A DNA stretch of 64,000 nucleotides from assembly GCA_947172415.1 (NCBI GenBank), contig OX359197.1, positions 1,488,001 to 1,552,000 of the forward strand, in the 5' to 3' direction. The position numbers and the translations under genes are program-made. Below the pieces are notes generated by a model. It ran no database searches. It was given only the letters and a program-made list of their open reading frames with translations, and had not been told where the DNA came from. The stretch is from Chondrosia reniformis. Taxonomy: Eukaryota; Porifera; Demospongiae; Chondrillida; Chondrillidae. Position 1 is the stretch's first letter, and every line of letters starts with the position of its first letter. Below, one piece after another: positions 61,701 to 64,000 of this stretch.

Positions 61701-62498
61701 CCTATAATATAAAGTCAAAAGAGATTGAAGAGCCTGAGGACTGAGTCATGATGCAGAATGGTCATATATTCCAGGAATGTTTCACAGTCTCTGTTAAATG
61801 GATTGATTTGATTACCTGGTTGACCCTAGATAGTAACGTTTACATTGTATTAATTTTTGTTATTCATATGTCTATATATATAAAACCCTAACTACGTACG
61901 TATATATATATACACATAAGGATTCTTTATAATAAGTTATGGGGTGGTTACAAAATAGACTAAATGTTTTATATACTCCAAGTTAATTTTATTTATATTA
62001 AATTATTGTGTATATATATTGTTTTATTTAGAGGAAAGTAAACTTTGGAAACTAAAAACTACTATTTCTGCTCTTAAAGTTCATAAAGGTGAAAACATAT
62101 GGGATGACGTATTTGAGAATAATCCGCATCTAGCAAACGAACTAGACCACTCAGTCCTAATTACAAGGAAGATTGACTTAACAAAGTTGAGGAACACTTA
62201 TGTCCTCACCTTGCTCGTAATCAATACCTCTTGGATAGCACTCATGCTTTCCGCAAAGACTGCCATTCCACTGTCTGCTCTCAGCATCCTTCAACCAGAA
62301 GTATCCTTAGTCTATCTAGGAATTTACTTGATCATCATAGTGTTCCAGGAAATTATCCTTGTCATCTTTAAAGTGAAAAAAATCATTCATAGTAAAATAT
62401 ACAAAGTTCATATTAGGGACCTTCAGAAACAAAACAAATATACTAATAGGTCACAGGAAAGAGCTCCTAAAAGACCTAATTTGGAAGAAAGTGCATAA
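55772..62498 (+). CDS. CHS: Chitin synthase with C-terminal SAM domains
   Basis: Exons 55772-56308, 56757-57228, 57618-59717, 59919-60052, 60204-60272, 60409-60529, 60689-60829, 61506-61559, 62032-62498; phases fit and give 1364 residues. A multi-pass membrane family-2 glycosyltransferase that makes chitin from UDP-GlcNAc and pushes it through the membrane. N-terminal transmembrane helices lie in exons 1-3. The catalytic part has CTTMYQE (about residue 540), ATDADVEF (about 668), GEDRWLSSL (about 771) and QRRRW (about 808), the family signature. More helices follow. Then an acidic linker and two SAM domains in tandem: one across exons 4-6 (WLKDGDEWKV ... DLTAIGISGGHLAELERRI), one across exons 7-8 (GDFLQRFYLEEFEDCLKSEG ... 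RMGITKRAHVRQFLYGI). Two final helices are in exon 9, then a basic tail. SAM domains may link synthase complexes. The donor at 60529 and acceptor at 60689 were chosen because they alone keep the frame. Confidence 0.96.
60946..60978 (+). ncRNA. Hammerhead-like motif in a chitin synthase intron
   Basis: CTGATGA, A, GACC-TCCG-GGTT, GAAACGTT, CAATT. Core and stem II are good (one G.U pair). ATTG, the stem I partner of CAAT, is displaced by six bases (ATTGACAAGGCTGATGA), so stem I would be interrupted. On the sense strand of the gene, so it would be present in the pre-mRNA. Confidence 0.5.
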
Positions 62499-63445
62499 AC
62501 ATATCCATTAAAAGTCTAATTTTTTGCCAAGATATTAATTTCATGTATTCATTTGGAATGTAAGCTTACATATGCATGTGCATAATAATATATTTGCTCT
62601 GTGTGCATTTCTAATAATACATAATATATATATACAATCCAAAGATATGTGAACTATATAATATTTGAAATTGAACATGTATGTATACAATGTACTTGAG
62701 CATCATCGGGTGCATAAAAACAATGACATGCACCCTATATATACATATAGCCTATCATCAGCAACAATACACACGTGAGTACATATATATATAACAATCT
62801 AATATTATATTAAACAGCTATATATAATGCAGCTGATGACTATATAAATATATATACAAAATTACTAGCTAGGTCTACAGTTCCCCATGGGCAAAGCAGA
62901 ATCATATACAGTAGATATAAATTCAACCTGTTTAAAAATATAACCATGCAGATAAACATTAATATATATTCATATGCATACTTAGCTAGAACAGATATAT
63001 CATTTAGTATATATAGACTGCATGAGTATTAAGTATAAAAATTGAACGTGTTTGTATATATATATATATAATTGAAATACACTGCAAAGTGAGATTGTAT
63101 AACTGTTATACACTCTGTCCCTAGGCTTTTCGTGGGATAACACAAGCTTTAGACGTTCACTGAGCTATTGGTGGGATATTGCATTGTATAACTATAATAA
63201 GAGGCCAATTCCAAAAGTGCCTCTTATTATAGTTATATAACGAAGGTGGAATATAATTTGCCTTGGTTGTCCTAGCAACGTAGTGTATATATAGCTGATA
63301 TTATACTATGAAGGTGCCTATTATTTTCATATGATATGTTATGTGAATTTTAAAGATTGTAAGGAAAAGTAAATACAAAGTTATATATGAGTGCTACTAA
63401 TTTTTAGATCATTGGAGTCACAGTATTTCACATAATATATACAGT
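62499..63445. other. Intergenic region between convergent genes
   Basis: AT-rich, probably the 3' UTR of the chitin synthase and of the minus-strand gene. Contains a small hairpin GGGTGCAT/ATGCACCC near 62709-62734 and an 18-bp stem hairpin (ATAACTATAATAAGAGGC at 63188, inverse ending 63236). No exon seen. Confidence 0.5.
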
Positions 63446-64000
63446 CTACTGCACATACACAGTTGCAAATGCAATGATAGCTATCAATAATGAGAGAGAG
63501 CTAGAGATTCCCAGAGCACCACATTTTGGTGGAGGATTAGCATTAGCATCTGCAGAATCAAATTCTTTACTGCAACAAGAAGAGTCTATAGTTGAACTCT
63601 GCAAGATAAGATTGCTTTTGTCAAAGCATATTTCCGATTGAAAAGAATCTCTTTGTGTGTTACAAATGTTGGGTACAGATCCATGGTTAGGGCAAGTCCA
63701 ACTTGAACTAACGCTGCATTGCGTCACTGCATTACTCTCGCAAACACTGTCTTCACTTCCACTACTCCTCCGAATGGCATCCAGGAAGCACTCTGAAACA
63801 TTTCTTATGATGGGGCAAGTTACCTGACGTGACAGATAGAGAATGGTGTTCTGCCAGTTAGTTTCATCTGCATTGCGAAGGTCAGTTGTCAGAATATCCA
63901 CCGATACAACTCCATAGAGTCTAGGAGGGTCAACATTAGTGTCGTAAAGGGCTCTGGAAACAGTAGTCACTTCACCAAGACCAAATGCATCAATGTATGG
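63446..64000 (-). CDS. C-terminal part of a secreted, membrane-anchored protein (Cache-like), cut by window edge
   Basis: Minus-strand frame open from the window edge to the stop at 63446, 184 residues, no splice needed. It begins PYIDAFGLGEVTTVSRALYD and then YGVVSVDIL, which resembles the end of an extracellular Cache sensor domain as found in VWA-plus-Cache proteins. Next is a Cys-rich part (at least ten Cys, probably disulfide-bonded) and a last hydrophobic stretch (ISSSLSLLIAIIAFATVYVQ) with nothing after it, which fits a GPI-anchor signal or a terminal membrane helix. The family call is tentative: only the tail is visible, and the upstream exons lie outside the window. Convergent with the chitin synthase. 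Confidence 0.5.
   Translation of the reverse strand, partial: PYIDAFGLGEVTTVSRALYDTNVDPPRLYGVVSVDILTTDLRNADETNWQNTILYLSRQVTCPIIRNVSECFLDAIRRSSGSEDSVCESNAVTQCSVSSSWTCPNHGSVPNICNTQRDSFQSEICFDKSNLILQSSTIDSSCCSKEFDSADANANPPPKCGALGISSSLSLLIAIIAFATVYVQ

Overview
This window is animal nuclear DNA. Genes are split into many short exons with GT..AG introns, the DNA is AT-rich, and transposons and satellites are abundant. The gene set (F-BAR/SH2 tyrosine kinase, SAM-tailed chitin synthase, Roc-COR-CARD protein, aerolysin-like protein, many TTAA and TA transposons) fits an early-branching marine invertebrate. My best guess is a demosponge such as Amphimedon; this is inference, not proof. All exon models were built by hand from reading frames, splice phases and family knowledge.

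Layout. 1-5602: no exon recognised; decayed foldback and pogo-like elements and a 21-bp minisatellite. 5603-15975 (+): Fes/Fer-type tyrosine kinase, 13 exons, extreme N-terminus not found. 17327-21393 (+): a small gene resembling aerolysin-fold proteins, whose single intron carries a 3.1 kb nested transposon (piggyBac inside a TIR element, and a ribozyme-like foldback inside the piggyBac). 41055-23551 (-): a seven-exon Roc-COR-CARD gene. Its first intron (about 12.3 kb) holds a 16-unit satellite of about 455 bp per unit, a Tc1-ended element, two TTAA-flanked piggyBac-type MITEs and a telomere-like repeat. 41906-44373 (+): dihydrofolate reductase, divergent from the Roc gene. 44675-44746 (-): tRNA-Asp(GTC), only 55 bp from the start codon of 44802-53270 (+), 2-hydroxyacyl-CoA lyase with a peroxisomal SKL tail. 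55772-62498 (+): chitin synthase with two SAM domains. 63446-64000 (-): the C-terminal end of a secreted, membrane-anchored protein, cut by the window edge.

The genes are not an operon. Kinase, folate, peroxisomal lipid and chitin functions are independent housekeeping or cell-surface roles. The Roc-COR-CARD and aerolysin-like genes may belong to innate defence (inference).

The most interesting signal is a dispersed family of hammerhead-ribozyme-like motifs (CTGATGA core, GACC/GGTC stem, GAAACGTT). They sit in or beside inverted-repeat (foldback) elements at about 312, 6208, 6645, 18398, 28240 and 60946. One copy is inserted in the piggyBac transposase gene with a clean 12-bp target duplication. 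All copies carry one extra A after the CTGATGA core, so they would be a variant hammerhead.
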